The notes: generated by a model from the letters alone, not told the origin. Shown: positions 11,198 to 23,638, counted from the stretch's first letter. The stretch is 64,000 nt of DNA from Nannobrachium achirus (GCA_963921795.1 OY997658.1:51107462-51171461); one strand, 5' to 3'. Numbers and translations are program-made.

Positions 11198-13236
11198 TTA
11201 AAACTCATTGACTGCCATACCACGAGTTTCCAGAGATATTCCCGTTGGTCCATGCTAGGGTTTAATGCCGGGATCCCGGGATCCGGGCTTCCCGGGCAGA
11301 GCGCACGTAATTTCCCTCCCGGGAATTGGCGGCGAGACCCGTCATCCCGGAGGTTATGTTTTTCCTTGTTAGAAAATACAATTTACTAGCAGCGCAGAGG
11401 CAATTAGACTGCCTGACACTTTATCCTCGCCAGCCGTGCAAGCATCTCGTCTGTGTCAGCTGTGTGGAAGGATTTTACCAGTCTCCGTGGGCTGTCAAGC
11501 AAGCCTGTCATCGAAAATAGCTGATCTACCATCTCACAATGCAGCGCAAAGTGCCCCTTGTAAACTTGCGATTCGGAGAAAACACTGACAGATGATAATG
11601 GCGCATTTACATTCTTATTGCTGCATTAATTATGCTTTTAACATTTTTACATACAGTCTATGTTTTACATGAGAAACTCTCCAGCAAAAAAAGGGAGGGT
11701 GGGGGGTGCACGCACGCACGCAATGAAGTGCCGTTCGCGAGAAGCTGCGCTGCGGTGTCGCGCCCTGTGAGCTTGTATTTCTACTATGTTTCTATAAATA
11801 TGAAACGATAGATTTGCCATAAATTGCCGAGATATATAACTGCAAACGCATGCATTATTGCAACCTCCTATGTGTCCACTCCACTCAGTCAATTGGACTC
11901 ACACATTGCCACTCTAAACATGAAATAGCCTAATCTGTTCAGTCTGTTGGTTTGCATTTCCACACAATATGTTTTAACCAGAATTAAAACATCTGACAGC
12001 ACTTTGTGACAGTTTATGAATTGCATTGGCGTAGGCCTACCTTATTAGTGGGATGGTTGCGCTATTGCGTGTGTTTGCTTGAACAGAGAAGCGCTTTTAT
12101 GGGCACAATTGCTCACTGCAACACGATGATCATCTTCGCTCTACTAAAGTCGTGATATTTTGTTTTTATACAAGTGGGCGCAGAAAACGTCTTTTCAAAG
12201 AGATAGGCCTATAGTGTGGAAGGGAAATTAATAAGAACATCCATTGCTGCGTTTGACAGTCCCATGAATTGCGCAGCCAATTGTGGCTGCCACAGAGACC
12301 GCGCGTGAGTGGTGGATGATGTGAATTTGATCTGTAGCCTAATGATGTCCGATCGAATATAAAGGTCCAAAAGCGAGTCCTGAACTGAAGTTCTGATGAC
12401 AAACAGCCCCCGCCCCGCAGACCGGTGATCATTTCTACCCAGCCAGAGCAGAGCGCATGTGGGCACTTGTTGTCTCCGCCAGGCCGATAGGCATAGGAAA
12501 CCGTTTTGCGCTTTTTATTTTTCCTTTTTTTTCTTCTTTTTTTTTTAAATATATAGGCCTATATATTAACGGGACATCCCGGGAAGCCCGGGTTAAGGTC
12601 AGAAAATTCCCGGATTTAAAATGAGCCCAAATCCGGGAAAATATTAAACCCTAGTCCATGCTGCCACAGCTCTGAAATTAGTTTTATTTCATTTATATAA
12701 AAAAAAAAATCCAAAATCGGTCGCCGATCCGAGGTGCCCAAAATAAAGTGATGGAAACAAAAACCCATTCTCCATTGACTCCCATTCTAAAGCTTGCAGG
12801 AAAACGCCCATTTCTCTGTTTCATGATCCTGTCCCATATCCTGCAGCATTTCTGCACTAGCTTGTGAGCTTATAGCATGCTAATGCTGGGTCGCTTTAGC
12901 ATGGATCCTTTTGCGATCGGATCTGTGCGGCGATCGTGCACACGCCTTGTGCATGAAGGACACGCTGTGAGCACATTAAAAGGTAAGAAAATCATAAAAT
13001 TAGCGTGGCAGTCAACCATGAAAGTCAACTTTTGATCGTGGCAGTCAAGTGGAAAATAAACTACAAAATTACCCCAGGGTTTCATGACCATTTAAGCAAA
13101 CTGTCATCTATCTTATAGTTAGCTACTTACACCTATATCTTTATAATATTATTATTATTAACACTGCTAGAAATCGACTACAATATTTTATTTATTTATT
13201 TTTTTCATTTTGAGGTAACGCCCGCTCAGTTGTTAA
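11198..13236. mobile_element. Possible TTAA-flanked (piggyBac-like) repeat hosting a hAT insertion
   Basis: TTAA is followed by AACTCATTGACTGCCATACC on the left. On the right the minus strand reads TTAACAACTGAGCGGGCGTTACC, a weak but alignable end. Phrases such as GTGGCAGTCAA in the right part match the left end. With the 1.4 kb hAT copy removed, the host element would be about 0.64 kb. The ends are too diverged to be sure. Confidence 0.35.
11256..12653. mobile_element. Non-autonomous hAT element, 1398 bp, perfect 8-bp TSD
   Basis: The terminal inverted repeats are TAGGGTTTAAT and ATTAAACCCTA, flanked by GTCCATGC on both sides (11248-11255 and 12654-12661). Subterminal blocks are rich in CCCGGGAT, CCCGGGAAG and similar palindromic GC motifs, likely transposase-binding sites by analogy with other hAT elements. 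No reading frame resembles a hAT transposase, so it is a deletion or non-autonomous derivative. An ATCTACCATCTCACAATGC remnant near 11523 recalls the recurrent hairpin. Confidence 0.92.
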
Positions 13237-13532
13237 AAGATTAAAAGTAAATGTAAACAACTTCTATTGTCCATCTCAAATGAGGTGAAACTGGTCTCTA
13301 CTGCTGACAGGTGAGAATGATCAGCCTGGTCAAACTGGTCAAACTTGCAGTGATGGAACAGCAATGGAGTATAACTTAATGAAAACAACCTTCTCTGAAA
13401 TATAGAGGCAAAGGTTTTCAAATTTGTCTTGTGTGGATGTGTAGTCGATTAAAAGCCACTCGTTTCCAACAAAGTAATTACTCAAGTAAAAACACATATA
13501 CTGTATATACTGTATACTGTATATACTGTATA

Positions 13533-13535
<3 letters not shown>

Positions 13536-13575
<40 letters not shown>

Positions 13576-13591
13576 TATATATATATATATG

Positions 13592-13622
<31 letters not shown>
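13536..13622. repeat. (AT)n microsatellite with GCC interruptions
   Basis: A long alternating AT tract interrupted twice by ATGCCTAT and preceded by repeated TACTGTAT units. Confidence 0.95.
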
Positions 13623-13629
<7 letters not shown>

Positions 13630-13684
13630 GTACTTAAATACAAGTACTTGAGTACTGCAGGTAAAGAGCTTGTTGTCATTTTAT

Positions 13685-13894
13685 CTCTCTTCTCTTCTCT
13701 TCTCTTCTCTTCTCTTCTCTTCTCTTCTCTTCTCTTCTCTTCTCTTTTCTTCTCTTCAGTTCTCTTCTCCATGGAGGAGCTTTAAGGAGCATCTCTCCCC
13801 TTTTATTGTCCTTATTTTTCTTTCTTGTGCGTTTTGCCCTTCCATCTCCTCTCCTCTCCTCTCCTCTCCTCTCCTCTCCTCTCCTCTCCTCTCC
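13685..13894. repeat. Two pyrimidine microsatellites, (TTCTC)n and (CTCCT)n
   Basis: 13685-13757 is a run of TTCTC units and 13843-13894 a run of CTCCT units; both have all pyrimidines on the + strand. Between them is about 85 bases of unique sequence. Confidence 0.95.
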
Positions 13895-13899
13895 CTTAT

Positions 13900-14160
13900 T
13901 ATTGGTCCAGATTGCAGAGTGTGAACTTTCCCAGGGTGATGGCAGGCCCCTTCATGCTCTCCTCAAACTGAATTACAGTCGGGCCTTCACACACACAATA
14001 AAGTCTAATCACATTGTCCGCTCCCATTTGGGAGGCCCCTGTCATCCAGGGGCGCCTCTTAAACCACTTTCTCGCGGACGCTCTCAAACACCTCATCTGT
14101 CCGCAGCAGGCAGACCGACTGCTGATGCAGGTGACACCCAGACCAGAGAATCTGTCTTCA
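13900..14160. other. Complex unique sequence, possible conserved non-coding element
   Basis: Between two microsatellites is about 260 bp of high-complexity sequence that matches no repeat seen elsewhere in the window and has no splice-flanked ORF. Such islands in repeat-rich fish DNA are often regulatory. This is inference only. Confidence 0.25.
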
Positions 14161-14165
14161 CCTCC

Positions 14166-14203
14166 ACACACACGCACGCACGCACGCACGCACGCACGCA
14201 TAC

Positions 14204-14240
<37 letters not shown>
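14166..14240. repeat. (CGCA)n and (CA)n microsatellite
   Basis: A GCAC/CGCA tetranucleotide run followed by an AC dinucleotide run. Confidence 0.95.
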
Positions 14241-14245
<5 letters not shown>

Positions 14246-14724
14246 CACACTTCTGGTGTACGAACACACATACAGTATGCACACATACTTACGTGCACAC
14301 CGATTGCCCATAGGCAAGCGTGCACGCACACATGTTTATAGGCTACACTATAGAGAGAGTGCATGCTGAAAAGCAAGCTTGTTGTATGCTCGTATTACAT
14401 ATATAATTTAATATTTAATAATGTAATAATAATATATAGTGATAGCATATATAGTGACCAACATTTAGTGTGAGACAATTCTCTTGAGAACTCCCATTAC
14501 TCTTTTAGCTCTTTAACGTGAGCTGTAATCATTTTACATTCAGCTGTGTGTGGAGTGATCATGTCTGGTATTCGTTTGTTTGCTTTTGTGTACTTGTCAA
14601 ACATGCAGTTGAAACTAAAGGCAACGAGAAGGATGCATTTATTCTCATCTGTGTAGTTAACAATGCTGTATTGATTTATCACTGCCGTTGCTTTAGTTTC
14701 TTCACTTCCTCTGAGGTCTTGTTA

Positions 14725-15160
14725 AAGATGAAGTGCCATGATTTTTTCTCCCCCTAAAACATGATTATCAGGTATTATGATTATACTAGGAGGAAGATCT
14801 TTTCCAAAAAAGTGTACAGAAAGAGTGAAAATTAGGTTTTAGGCCACACCCACCAGTTCATTATGTATGCCTGGTTGTCATGGTGGGTGTGACCCAGCTG
14901 AAGTTAGCCACACCCACGTGTGTTGGGAGAATGGTAAAAGGGGAGAGGATGATTATCTCCAGATAGAGTGATGTCACTCTATCTGTGTTTTTGGATCAGC
15001 ACTTTTGACCCACAAGGTGGCAACCTCGAGAAAGAAATCCAAAATCCAAAGGGAATACATAATTGCTCATAACAACCACACCAGGGGGTCTAATGAAATA
15101 CTGTCAACCTCCTAGACACATGAAAACCAGAAAAAGTACAAAACTATGGCACCACCTCTT
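14725..15160. mobile_element. TA-flanked MITE, 436 bp, copy A
   Basis: The ends are AAGATGAAGTGCCATGA and GGCACCACCTCTT (inverted, with decay on the left), with TA on both sides (14723-14724 and 15161-15162). It is clearly the same element as 41971-42411, sharing CTAAAACATGATTATCAGG and CACACCAGGGGGTC. It has no ORF. A TA duplication suggests Tc1/mariner-type mobilisation. Confidence 0.85.
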
Positions 15161-15827
15161 TAACTCATTCTGTGCCTATATCCGAACATGTTCGGCTTTA
15201 TTTCAATCCAATACAATTTTTTTTTTATCAATTGACTTACCCTGAGCTGCTTGTAGAGTCGTGGGTGGTCCTGGCTCGTCCTACGCTAGCCAGCTAGCCA
15301 TTTTACATGGTCCGACGATATATTCCATTAAAAATGGTTTAAAATACATTTTTGAGCCCCCCAATGTTCACTGAATGTTCAGCGCCGCTTCCGGAACGTA
15401 GTCCAGTGTGCCTATCCCGAACATGTTCGGCTTTTTTAATGAAATGAATAAAATGATCCGAGGCCTTCTGAAGCCTGGGCCTAAATTTTCAAGCCAGTGA
15501 TCGAAATCCGGAAGCCCCCCGGCCGGCCGTTAGCCGCGAACGTTGCCGCGAATCGCCGCCGAATCCAATGAAAAACCACATCTTTGGAGGCCCATATCTC
15601 TGGATTGTGTTTTTAGGGATGTGGCGCGAGGTTTATTTACGGCGAAATCACCTAAAAATTATCTTTTAAATGACAAAGCCATTTTCATCCGGGACCTTTC
15701 CATGACGTGCACGAACGTGAGCACGCGCGTCACTGCAACGTGAGTCCCCGGATGCTAATACGCTCGCCTATGGGACAAACCCTGGCATTCTTTGGCGCCC
15801 TCTAGGGGCTGGCACTAAAACGGTTAA
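15160..15827. mobile_element. TTAA-flanked MITE (piggyBac-like), 668 bp
   Basis: It starts TTAACTCATTCTGTGCC and ends GGCACTAAAACGGTTAA, so the ends are inverted and the target is TTAA, the piggyBac signature. The motif CCGAACATGTTCGG occurs twice (about 15181 and 15417). There is no transposase. It abuts the MITE at 14725-15160: that element's TA duplication lies inside this element's left TTAA. Confidence 0.8.
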
Positions 15828-15843
15828 GGCTTGTTATATTTAA

Positions 15844-15882
15844 CTAGAAGCTGGGCCGCCCTTCGGGCGGCCCAGCGTCTAG
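15844..15882. repeat. GC-rich perfect stem-loop opening the CArG repeat
   Basis: CTAGA, then GCTGGGCCGCC, a CTTCG turn, GGCGGCCCAGC, then TCTAG. The 11-bp inner stem is perfect and the outer CTAG pair extends it. It seems to mark the left edge of the composite repeat that follows. Confidence 0.8.
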
Positions 15883-15899
15883 TCGGCGACCTGGCCAAC

Positions 15900-18230
15900 T
15901 CGGAACAATGTAAATAGGGAATGAATGCCCCGCCCTTTAATGCAAACCCCATTATACCTGTTTTCATAGGACCCGTTTTGACCATCTGTCTGCCTGTGTC
16001 CATTTATGCCCATATATGGAGATATCTGTATCTGTCTGTCTGTCTGTCGGCGTCCATTTTATGTCCATATATGGAGATCACTGCAGTTATAGTTCTGGGT
16101 CCATTTTATGCCCATATATGGAGTATCTGTCTGTGCCTCCAACTGTGTTGCAGACACAGTGCCGGTTCCCCCTTTAATGCAAACCTCATTATACCTGTTG
16201 TCATAGGACCCGTTTTGAACATCTGTTTGCCTGTGTCCATTTATGCCCATATATGGAGATATCTGTATCTGTCTGTCTGCGTCCATTTTATGCCCATATA
16301 TGGAGATCTTTGACCATCTGTTTGCCTCAGTCCATTTATGTCCATATATGGAGATATCTGTATCTGTCTGTCTGCAATCCATTTTATGCCCATATATGGG
16401 GGCATTCATTTTATGCCCATATATGGAGAACGCGCGTGCCCGTGGGACGAACGGTTCTCGAGATACGCGGATTACATACATACATACACAATCACAGAGA
16501 TTTTTTGTTGACTCATGTGGCGTACGTGATGTCAGAGCCTTTTATGAAGTGATGTCACAATGAGTCAGAGCTTTCGCCGATTTCCTCCGGAACAGCCTGA
16601 TGTCAACAATCAACCCCGCATAAGGAGATTCCGAACGTTTCGCGCCGGTTCGGGAAAACCGCGTCGGGTCGGGTCGAGACCCGGCACTGCACTCCGTGCC
16701 GCGGCGGGGAACGCGCGTGCCGAATCTGAAGCCGGTGGGACGAACGGTTCTCGAGATACGCGGATTACAGACACACACACAGACAGACATACGGAGATAT
16801 CTGTCGGGTCGAGGTATGCCCATATAGGGAGATCTCTGTATCTGCCAATATGCCCATATATGGAGATCTCAGTCTGTGTCCCTTTTATGCCCATATATCT
16901 GCCTGTGTCCCTTTTATGCCCATATACGGAGATATCTGTCGGGTCGTCCATATATGGATGCCCATATAGGGAGATCTCTGTATCTGCCCATATGCCCATA
17001 TATGGAGATCTGTCTGTGTCCCTTTTATGCCCAGTGCTTGCGATATCTGTCAGGTCGAGGCAAGGCCCGGCACTGCAGTGATGTCACAATGAGTCAGCGC
17101 CGATTTCCTCTGTCGGGTCGTCCATATATGGATGCCCATATAGGGAGATCTCTGTATCTGCCCATATGCCTATATATGGAGATCTGTCTGTGTCCCTTTT
17201 ATGCCCAGTGCTTGCGATATCTGTCAGGTCGAGGCAAGGCCCGGCACTGCAGTGATGAGATCTCTGTATCTGCCCATATGCCCATATATGGAGATCTCAG
17301 TCTGTGTCCCTTTTATGCCCATATATCTGCCTGTGTCCCTTTTATGCCCATATACGGAGATATCTGTCGGGTCGTCCATATATGGATGCCCATATAGGGA
17401 GATCTCTGTATCTGCCCATATGCCCATATATGGAGATCTGTCTGTGTCCCTTTTATGCCCAGTGCTTGCGATATCTGTCAGGTCGAGGCAAGGCCCGGCA
17501 CTGCAGTGATGTCACAATTAGTCAGCGCCGATTTCCTCTGTCGGGTCGTCGGGTCGTCCATATATGGATGCCCATATAGGGAGATCTCTGTATCTGCCCA
17601 TATGCCCATATATGGAGATCTGTCTGTGTCCCTTTTATGCCCAGTGCTTGCGATATCTGTCAGGTCGAGGCAAGGCCCGGCACTGCAGTGATGTCACAAT
17701 GAGTCAGCGCCGATTTCCTCTGTCGGGTCGTCCATATATGGATGCCCATATAGGGAGATCTCTGTATCTGCCCATATGCCCATATATGGAGATCTGTCTG
17801 TGTCCCTTTTATGCCCAGTGCTTGCGATATCTGTCAGGTCGAGGCAAGGCCCGGCACTGCAGTGATGTCACAATGAGTCAGGAGATCTGTCTGTGTCCCT
17901 TTTATGCCCAGTGCTTGCGATATCTGTCAGGTCGAGGCAAGGCCCGGCACTGCAGTGATGTCACAATGAGTCAGCGCCGATTTCCTCCGGAACAGCCTGA
18001 TGTCAACAATCAACCCCGCATAAGGAGATTCCGAACGTTTCGCGCCGGTTCGGGAAAACCGCGCATTGGGTCGGGTCGAGACCCGGCACTGCACTCCGTG
18101 CTGCGGCGGGGTACGCGCGTGCCGAATCTGAAGCCGGTGGGACGAACGGTTCTCGAGATACGCGGATTACAGACAGACACACAGACAGACAGACAGACAC
18201 GCAGAGACTTCTCGCATTTATAGATAGATA
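15900..18230. repeat. Composite tandem repeat dense in CCATATATGG (CArG) sites
   Basis: Nineteen exact CCATATATGG sequences lie between 16010 and 17789, usually in TGCCCATATATGGAGAT. The tail GGTGGGACGAACGGTTCTC followed by GAGATACGCGGATTACA occurs fully at 16736 and 18139 and partly at 16441, so at least two similar elements seem to be nested or tandemly copied. The block ends in ACAGACAGAC and ATAGATA simple repeats, as at a LINE or SINE 3' end. No reading frame is convincing; the ORFs are by-products of the repeat. The transposon class is unclear. Confidence 0.85.
16940..17955. repeat. 174-bp tandem array
   Basis: TCGTCCATATATGGATGCCC recurs at about 16945, 17119, 17373, 17555 and 17729. 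The spacings are 174, 254 (one 80-bp insertion), 182 (an extra GTCGGGTC) and 174. Each full unit holds two CCATATATGG sites (one decayed to CCTATATATGG in the second unit), a CCATATAGGG variant and TGATGTCACAATGAGTCAG (one copy has TTAGTCAG). Confidence 0.9.
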
Positions 18231-18525
18231 AGTGTCGGAGTGTGAACTGAAATTATTGATGTTGTGAATAATACCACTCTGATCGTATCCATGCTACACA
18301 GATATTAACTATTTATTTTGTGTGATATCACAAATCTCTCATTAGTGTGTGTACTGTGGTTGCTATAGGCAACCAGACTATTGTTCTTGGTCCAAGAGCT
18401 TTTATGTCACCTAAAGTAAGCCTGTTTCATTAAACCTTCCTGTAAACCCCCTGATAGATAGATTTTTGGTGTTTAAGCTTGTGTATTATTTTGTTACAGT
18501 AAACTCCAGCAAGAGCCGTTGGCCG

Positions 18526-18770
18526 CCGCGTCCACGTCCATGGACGCGGCCGTGGACGCGAAAAAAACGTCCGTGGACGCGAGGCCGCGTCCACGGACGC
18601 AAACGGCCGGCCGTCCCGGCCGTGGACGCGGCCGTGGACGAGGCCGTGGACGCAGACGGCCGGGGACGCGGCCGTGGACGAGGCCGCGGACGTGGACGCA
18701 AACGGCCGGCCATGGACGAGTCCATGGACGAGGCCGCGAAAAAAAGGCAGCGAAAAAAAAAAAAAAAAAG
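18526..18770. repeat. GC-rich subterminal tandem array, left arm
   Basis: Repeats of about 6 and 12 bp built on CGTGGACGCGGC and GTCCACGG, extremely CpG-rich, followed by poly-A. Its inverted counterpart is 24615-24895. The long Arg/Pro/Trp/Thr frames here are products of the repeat. Confidence 0.9.
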
Positions 18771-19128
18771 TGTCTATTGTATGTATTTTTTGATGGAGAA
18801 TTCAAATATGACCTTCTTTTTTGCATAGGACAACTCTAACCTGCATCAATTGGTATTTTATAATTGCCAATTGTACCCTATCCATCTGAAAAACAAATTG
18901 GATGTCTATTGTATGTATTTTTTGATGGAGAATTCAAATATTACCTTCTTTTTGGGATAGGACAACTCTAACCTGCATCAATTGGTATTTTATAATTGCC
19001 AATTGTACCCTATCCATCTCAAAAACAAATTGGATGTCTATTGTATGTATTTTTTGATGGGGAATTCAAATGTTACCTTCTTTTTTAGATAGGACAACTC
19101 TAACCTGCATCAATTGGTGCATCAACCT
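18771..19128. repeat. 132-bp tandem repeat, three copies (left arm)
   Basis: TGTCTATTGTATGTATTTTT starts at 18771, 18903 and 19035, exactly 132 bp apart. The right arm has four copies in inverse orientation (landmarks 24217, 24349, 24481 and 24613). One copy of the same start appears in each arm of the 32718 element. Confidence 0.92.
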
Positions 19129-19129
19129 A

Positions 19130-19170
<41 letters not shown>

Positions 19171-19609
19171 CATCTATCCATCTATCCATCTATCTATCCA
19201 TCTATTTATTTATACTTCACCTTTAGTCCAGAAGAGAGTTCAGCATCAGGAACTTGCACACATGTAACTGTGTCATGACTGTGTCATGGAGCTAAAACAG
19301 GGCTATGTTAAATACTCAAAATGACTCTGATGGACCAATCAGGGTGGTGGTGGGGGGAGGGATCAACAATAGACAGAAACTGGATAATGCTTTGTTAACT
19401 GTCCCACCTAAGTCCCTGCTAGTCTGAACAAACATCACCTTCCCTCTCATAACACTACTACTACTACATTTATATAAAGCTGCTCTTGCATTTGAATTCA
19501 AGTCTGACACAAGTTAAGGTTAACTTAGGTAGTATTTCATTTTGCTGGCTTTTAGGGTCTGTGTGTGAGTGTGTAGGCTCACAAATTATTATAATTGTCA
19601 TTAAGTGAC

Positions 19610-19671
<62 letters not shown>

Positions 19672-19686
19672 CATCTATCCATCTAT
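19130..19686. repeat. (TATC)n microsatellites in left arm
   Basis: TATC runs at about 19131-19210 and 19611-19686 have inverted counterparts at about 24030-24130 and 23580-23637, with different copy numbers. The sequence between them is unique to the arms. Confidence 0.9.
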
Positions 19687-20700
19687 TTATTTATACTTAC
19701 TGTTTACATTTTCTATAAATATTTATTTCTATATAAAACTCAGTTGTGTGGAGTTATTGTGTGCCTTTTCTTGTAGCTAAAGAGTCCATTTGTTCACTAG
19801 ACATTAAGTCAAGGTTACTATTTTGAGTTGAAGCTAAGTGTTTTATTGCTTTGTGGTTTAACATGATTTAAAAGGCAAATTCATTGTTATGGTTACTTTA
19901 GAAGACTGCTTTTGCATTCATGAGTTAAAAAGAGAGCCAAGCTAATTCAAAGAGTTAAGTTAAAGGAACACAAAACATGACCTAACTCGCTGCCATTGGA
20001 CAGACAGTTACAACATAGGCCTACTCTTATCTTTCACAGAACAGACAATTATCATTTGTTTTATCTATTTGAGACTATGTAGCTGCTCTATGGGAAATAG
20101 AGCATTATATCAGCCTATTCAATTGATAATGACCAATGGGTGCCAGTTTCTAAGTAGTTAACCATATTAACATAACAATATATGTGGCCTAGACATGGAT
20201 ATTGCCCAATCAACTCGTAATCTACAGAAATGTCCACCACATCACACAGTATAAAACTTAGTAGGCTCAGTGGATTCACCTATGTTAAATCATGTCAGGT
20301 TAGTTTGGTTCAAGGTTCAAGTATAATAATTTATGAGACAAAAATGTAAACAGCACAAATGTACAATCACATCTCGGCTAGAATGATAACATAAAGTCCT
20401 GACTACTCCTTGTTATTGTGGTCCTAAATACTACAATGATTAGTTTGGATGCATTGCTTCTATCATGTCCAATTAAAAATAAATACATTACATACATACA
20501 GAAATCTGCCTTCTCCTGTATTGTATTAGTGACATTCATTATAAATAGTAAAATAACAGGACAGAGCAAAAAAGGCCTCTGTTGTGTCTTTATCTGATCA
20601 CATGCAATCAGACACTCACACTGCACAGCAATATATAAACTTTATTACAGGCTCAAGGCCCACAGGGTAAGAAGACAATACATTACAAAGATAATAATTA

Positions 20701-21597
<897 letters not shown>

Positions 21598-22119
21598 CTG
21601 AGGACAGCACAGGACAGGGAGAGAAAACACACACCTGATAAGAGCCAGATTCACACATTGATCAGCATTTAAGTAACATCATCATTATTATTGTTGAGTC
21701 TGAAAAGAACAATACAATGTGATAGATCTTTACACATCTGACCCATAACATTATTAGCAATTCACATGGTTACAATAATAGGTGAGTCTTCTAGCTTTTT
21801 AAAAATGTAATATTTCATTAATTCTTTCTCTTACTAAGTGTAACATCCCACTTCTTAATTGTATATTATTTGGAAAGGGTTAGCAAAATGTTTGCCATAA
21901 ATTCAATGCTGAGTTGCATTTGTTTTCCTACATTTTCCCCTTCAATGTATTATTACAATGTATTTACTATTTCTTACTTAGGTCTACTTAACTTTGTATT
22001 TTTACATTATTATATTGATCAACATTAACACATAGTGTGTGTTAGGTTAGGTTAGTTGCAGAGTGTCCACAACTGTCCAGAATACACTGTACATAATAGA
22101 CTCCAGACTTCAAGTGAAG

Positions 22120-22561
22120 ATGAAATCTCTAGACGGCACCAGCGGCAATTCTGATGAACGGGTGGAACCCAAAGACCATCAAGATCTCTGTAAGTCACAG
22201 ACTGAGTAAGTCTCCAGATAAACTCACACACATCAAAGTGTTTAAACATTACTTTTATCATTCATGACATAATATCATGTTACTGTTACCTACATGCCTT
22301 TATATGGGGAGAACCAAGCAACTTTGACCCAGTTATGATTTTGCTTTTAATAGAAAGGAATCCCTTACATTGTTGTATGTTAAATTACTTTCTGATCTGT
22401 TTGTGTTCATTATAACAGCCACAGGAAAGATACATTGTTTCAGATTGTTCCAGAGACTGATGACAGACCCTGGATGTAGCTCTGTCAGGTACACGTCTAC
22501 CATTAGTGGACACTGGCATGAGTGGCATGAGTGCCTCTTTAGCTCCGGTGGGGCTTTGTGA
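22120..22561 (+). CDS. Candidate two-exon small ORF from a truncated zinc-finger gene copy
   Basis: Exon A (22120-22189) starts MKSLDGTSGNSDERVEPKDH and ends at a donor, CTCT|GTAAGT. Exon B (22419-22561) follows an acceptor, TATAACAG. Joining them keeps one frame of 70 codons, ending in the same SSGGAL-stop tail as the minus-strand zinc-finger exon, then AATAAA at 22643-22648. No complete finger remains; the tail has a 9-bp duplication of TGGCATGAG relative to the other arm. It may be what is left of a zinc-finger gene after its finger array was lost, or a chance frame. I do not recognise the first exon. Confidence 0.35.
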
Positions 22562-23602
22562 ATGTACTCTCTGTTGTTGTTTTTTTTTTAATTATTATCT
22601 TTGTAATGTATTGTCTTCTTACCCTGTGGGCCTTGAGCCTGTAATAAAGTTTATATATTGCTGTGCAGTGTGAGTGTCTGATTGCATGTGATCAGATAAA
22701 GACACAACAGAGGCCTTTTTTGCTCTGTCCTGTTATTTTACTATTTATAATGAATGTCACTAATACAATACAGGAGAAGGCAGATTTCTGTATGTATGTA
22801 ATGTATTTATTTTTAATTGGACATGATAGAAGCAATGCATCCAAACTAATCATTGTAGTATTTAGGACCACAATAACAAGGAGTAGTCAGGACTTTATGT
22901 TATCATTCTAGCCGAGATGTGATTGTACATTTGTGCTGTTTACATTTTTGTCTCATAAATTATTATACTTGAACCTTGAACCAAACTAACCTGACATGAT
23001 TTAACATAGGTGAATCCACTGAGCCTACTAAGTTTTATACTGTGTGATGTGGTGGACATTTCTGTAGATTACGAGTTGATTGGGCAATATCCATGTCTAG
23101 GCCACATATATTGTTATGTTAATATGGTTAACTACTTAGAAACTGGCACCCATTGGTCATTATCAATTGAATAGGCTGATATAATGCTCTATTTCCCATA
23201 GAGCAGCTACATAGTCTCAAATAGATAAAACAAATGATAATTGTCTGTTCTGTGAAAGATAAGAGTAGGCCTATGTTGTAACTGTCTGTCCAATGGCAGC
23301 GAGTTAGGTCATGTTTTGAATTAGCTTGGCTCTCTTTTTAACTCATGAATGCAAAAGCAGTCTTCTAAAGTAACCATAACAATGAATTTGCCTTTTAAAT
23401 CATGTTAAACCACAAAGCAATAAAACACTTAGCTTCAACTCAAAATAGTAACCTTGACTTAATGTCTAGTGAACAAATGGACTCTTTAGCTACAAGAAAA
23501 GGCACACAATAACTCCACACAACTGAGTTTTATATAGAAATAAATATTTATAGAAAATGTAAACAGTAAGTATAAATAAATAGATGGATAGATGGATAGA
23601 TG

Positions 23603-23638
<36 letters not shown>

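Noticed and set aside
16940-17955. Regular repeats considered as a CRISPR array
   Set aside because: The 174-bp units are repeated as a whole with no unique spacers, and the genome is eukaryotic.
15921-18223. Many open frames of 60-219 codons with YGDI/MPIYG-like repeats
   Set aside because: They arise from the CCATATATGG tandem repeat, are open on both strands and have no domain; not protein coding.
18466-18839. Long overlapping frames rich in Arg, Pro, Trp and Thr (also at 24565-24984, 32700-33040 and 36264-36752)
   Set aside because: They are translations of CpG-rich subterminal tandem repeats in all frames; both strands and several frames are open, and no splice or homology support exists.
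20378-20626. An 82-codon frame found identically at 22663-22911, first taken for a conserved small protein
   Set aside because: The identity is explained by the inverted arms of the fold-back element; it overlaps the zinc-finger 3' flank and has no features of a protein.
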